Below, in pieces: positions 61,929 to 64,000 of a stretch of DNA of 64,000 bases. Numbering within the stretch: position 1 is the stretch's first letter; each line of letters starts with the position of its first letter. The notes below the pieces were generated by a model. That model was not told where the DNA came from, made no database searches, and worked only from the letters and a program-made list of their open reading frames with translations. Made by a program: the position numbers and the translations under genes. Origin of the DNA: Jeotgalibacillus sp. R-1-5s-1 (GTDB lineage: Bacteria; Bacillota; Bacilli; Bacillales; Jeotgalibacillaceae); the NCBI RefSeq assembly GCF_004405105.1, contig NZ_SORW01000023.1:101500-165499 (forward strand), in the 5' to 3' direction.

Positions 61929-63809
61929 TTGAGGAAGAGATTAAACATGATTTACATTGGATTCATATTTCTTTTGATTTTCGCAGGGTGGTCAATTAAA
62001 ACCAATCATTTTGTAAATGCAATGAACCTTGATTTTTATTTAATTGCAAACCTTCTTGGGGCGGCTGCATTTGGACTGATCCTTATCAGTATTATAATCA
62101 GAAAAATAACTGTTTTTAGACTTCTTATTGTTTTATTCATATACTCAGCTTTTTCATTTCTGATGATTTCAGACGTTTTATACGAACGATATTATAAAGC
62201 GATTTTATCTTTCGATATGATTGGTCAGGCAGATCAGCTTGAAGAGGTTGATGACTCGGTCTACAGCCTGATCACAAAGTCAGATTTAATTTATGTTTCG
62301 GACGTTGTGATCCTTCTTGTTATGATTGTTGCAGGAATGTTCTTAACTGGTAAGTTTCAATCATCAAAGCTTCGTAAAAGAGATGCAGCTCTTTTATCTG
62401 TCGGTGGATTACTGATCTTTGCTTTTCTGACAATGACGCAGTTAAAAGAACCCTTCAGTGATCAATATAAGGTAGCAAGAGCAGGAATTATACCAGCGCA
62501 TTTATTTATTACAGGTAACTCGGTATATGAAACTTTAAATAAACCGGACTTCACTTCGGGTGAGGGTAAAACAGAACTCGAAGAAATGAATCAATACTTT
62601 CGTGAAAATCAAGAGCAACAAAGACAGTCACCTTATTTTGGGCAATACAAAGGAAAAAACGTGATTCTATTCCAAGCAGAATCATTAAATGATTTTGTTG
62701 TCAATAAAGTGGTGGAAGACCAGGAAATTACACCGCATCTAAACGCTCTGATTAAAGAAAGTGACTATTATCCAAGTATTTACAATCAGATTGGGAGAGG
62801 GAACACATCTGATGCCGAATTTGTTGCTAATAACTCTCTTTATCCGAGCGAGAGAGATGGCGCTTATAGAACATATGAGGGTGGAGTTTTTCAATCACTT
62901 GGGGTTTTATTAAGTAATGAAAACTATCACACAAGTGCCACACACGGCAATACAGCAAGTTTTTGGAATCGTGAAGCAGCTTACCCGAATCAGGGATTTC
63001 AGGAATATTATCATATTGATCACCCTGCAATCGATTCGACTGAACGGATCGGGCTCGGAGTTACAGACGACAGTATGCTCCAGCAAATGACAGACATTTA
63101 TTCAGACTATGATCAGCCGTTTTACAACTTTTTTATCTCGCTTTCTAATCATCGGCCTTTTGAACTGCCAGAAGAAATGAAATATCTCGAATTGTCTGAT
63201 GAAATTAATAACACTCCTGTTGGTGATTATCTTCAAAACGTAAGATATGCTGATGAAGCATTGGGTAACTTTATCTCATCTTTAAAAGAAAAAGGAATTT
63301 GGGAAGATACGATCTTTGTTTATTACGGAGATCATTATGGATTGCTTCAGGATAGCAGGACACAATTGAAAAACCTCATTGATGTGAACTTTAATCAAAG
63401 AGAAGCATTTAATGTGCCACTCGTTATTCATAGACCTGGCCAAACAGAAGGAAGGGTGGATAATATCATAGGCGGACAGATGGATATTGCGCCTACGATT
63501 ACTTCTCTATTAGGAATCGAACAGCCTGTATATCATGTTGGACGGGATTTAAATTCAAAAGAAGAAGGGTTTATAGGGTTCAGACATGAAACTACAAAGT
63601 ATAGTTATTTCGGAGAAGAATATGTTCTTCAAATGTCTCATGTAGGGGATTTTGATCTCGGAAGCTGTGTGCAGGTAGGAACAAATGAAATCATGGAGCC
63701 GGAATCATGTAAGGATGGGTTTGACAGAGTGAAGTTTGAAATCGAACTGTCTGACCGCGTGCTTCAAAATGATGCAATAAAATATTTAAATGAACTTAAT
63801 GAAAATTAA
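61929..63809 (+). CDS. LtaS-family lipoteichoic acid synthase-like protein
   Basis: 626 residues from TTG 61929; a GTG at 61917 is inside the AAAGGTGA site. Five N-terminal TM helices (to about 170) are followed by a sulfatase-fold extracellular domain with ILFQAESL, the Thr nucleophile near 293 in GRGNTSDAEF, NFFISLSNHRPFELP and VYYGDHYGLLQD. This family polymerises glycerol-phosphate on lipid anchors (LtaS) or starts the chain (primase types). It belongs to the YfnI/YqgS/YvgJ range; which one cannot be told here. Confidence 0.92.
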   Translation: MRKRLNMIYIGFIFLLIFAGWSIKTNHFVNAMNLDFYLIANLLGAAAFGLILISIIIRKITVFRLLIVLFIYSAFSFLMISDVLYERYYKAILSFDMIGQADQLEEVDDSVYSLITKSDLIYVSDVVILLVMIVAGMFLTGKFQSSKLRKRDAALLSVGGLLIFAFLTMTQLKEPFSDQYKVARAGIIPAHLFITGNSVYETLNKPDFTSGEGKTELEEMNQYFRENQEQQRQSPYFGQYKGKNVILFQAESLNDFVVNKVVEDQEITPHLNALIKESDYYPSIYNQIGRGNTSDAEFVANNSLYPSERDGAYRTYEGGVFQSLGVLLSNENYHTSATHGNTASFWNREAAYPNQGFQEYYHIDHPAIDSTERIGLGVTDDSMLQQMTDIYSDYDQPFYNFFISLSNHRPFELPEEMKYLELSDEINNTPVGDYLQNVRYADEALGNFISSLKEKGIWEDTIFVYYGDHYGLLQDSRTQLKNLIDVNFNQREAFNVPLVIHRPGQTEGRVDNIIGGQMDIAPTITSLLGIEQPVYHVGRDLNSKEEGFIGFRHETTKYSYFGEEYVLQMSHVGDFDLGSCVQVGTNEIMEPESCKDGFDRVKFEIELSDRVLQNDAIKYLNELNEN

Positions 63810-63836
63810 TTAAATTAAAAAGCCAAACGCTTTCAG

Positions 63837-64000
63837 TGAACTGCACCCTGTCAAGTAGACAGTAAAAAAGAAAAATGCTTAGATCTACGCCACAACCTGG
63901 TACCGATACTCTATCGGTGCCAGGTTGTTTAATTTCTCTTGATAACGTTCCTCGTTGTAAAATCGCATATATTGATCGATGTCGTTGACTAATTCTTCAT
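63837..64000 (-). mobile_element. IS3-family insertion sequence, end and partial transposase
   Basis: The inverted-repeat end begins at 63837 (TGAACTGCACCCTG...GACAGT), typical of IS150-group elements. The rest of the element lies beyond the window. Confidence 0.8.
63885..64000 (-). CDS. IS3-family transposase OrfB, C-terminal fragment
   Basis: The last 37 codons on the minus strand end ...DQYMRFYNEERYQEKLNN, then LAPIEYRYQVVA and TAG. This is the hallmark end of the IS3 integrase core region (rve_3). The N-terminal part with the DDE residues is beyond the window edge. Confidence 0.85.
   Translation of the reverse strand, partial: EELVNDIDQYMRFYNEERYQEKLNNLAPIEYRYQVVA

Noticed and set aside
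1..64000. CRISPR arrays, tRNA and rRNA genes
   Set aside because: No regularly spaced repeats and no tRNA or rRNA-like sequence were seen on reading; a covariance-model scan was not possible.

Overview
The window is low-GC, densely coding Firmicute DNA, most likely from the Bacillales (Bacillaceae or Planococcaceae/Caryophanaceae type). This rests on strong GGAGG ribosome binding sites, GTG and TTG starts, a CalY/TasA camelysin with SipW-type signal peptidases, a ComK relative, YvbJ/TcaA-like zinc-ribbon membrane proteins, a holin-like type I toxin and an LtaS-family enzyme. No rRNA, tRNA, CRISPR array or prophage is visible. The right edge enters an IS3-family element.

Bases 1 to about 30000 look like an accessory region. 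Single genes or pairs are separated by two families of short dispersed repeats. Family A ends in TGGGGACGTATATTTTG, often has the inverted copy at its other end, and carries a terminator-like hairpin. Family B ends in GGGGGACGGAGC. Between them lie a secreted propeller protein (cut by the window start), a lipoprotein, a duplicated formamidase block with one decayed copy, GIY-YIG, PD-(D/E)XK-like and Mrr-like nucleases, an unrecognised pair (a 502-residue protein plus a tail-anchored coiled-coil protein), two OB-fold membrane proteins, a pRiA4b ORF-3-like protein, a subtilase and an NPCBM-like surface protein.

Bases 24000 to 36000 hold a small sigma factor, a permease, a Nudix-like protein, a second copy of the lipoprotein, three zinc-ribbon membrane proteins and a second formamidase. 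Bases 36000 to 64000 are about the cell surface: an acyltransferase, a frameshifted comK, a calY-sipW-DUF4047-sipW matrix cluster, a CotH/VTC/DUF4956 set, a CpsB-type phosphatase, a chemoreceptor, a type I toxin-antitoxin, a GGDEF protein, a nucleotide-sugar dehydrogenase with a glycosyltransferase, an LCP ligase, an M23 peptidase and an LtaS-like enzyme.

Two threads tie the region together. Seven secreted proteins share a domain of about 80 residues with a VGGGYY/VGGGFF signature, joined to propellers, an M23 peptidase or unknown tails. Five genes (three lipoproteins and two proteins with this domain) are each preceded by TGTAAC or TGAAAC, exactly 16 bases, then CGTCT, which is the layout of an ECF sigma promoter (SigM/SigW/SigX type). 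This suggests an envelope-stress regulon. All functions come from reading the sequence; no database search was run.
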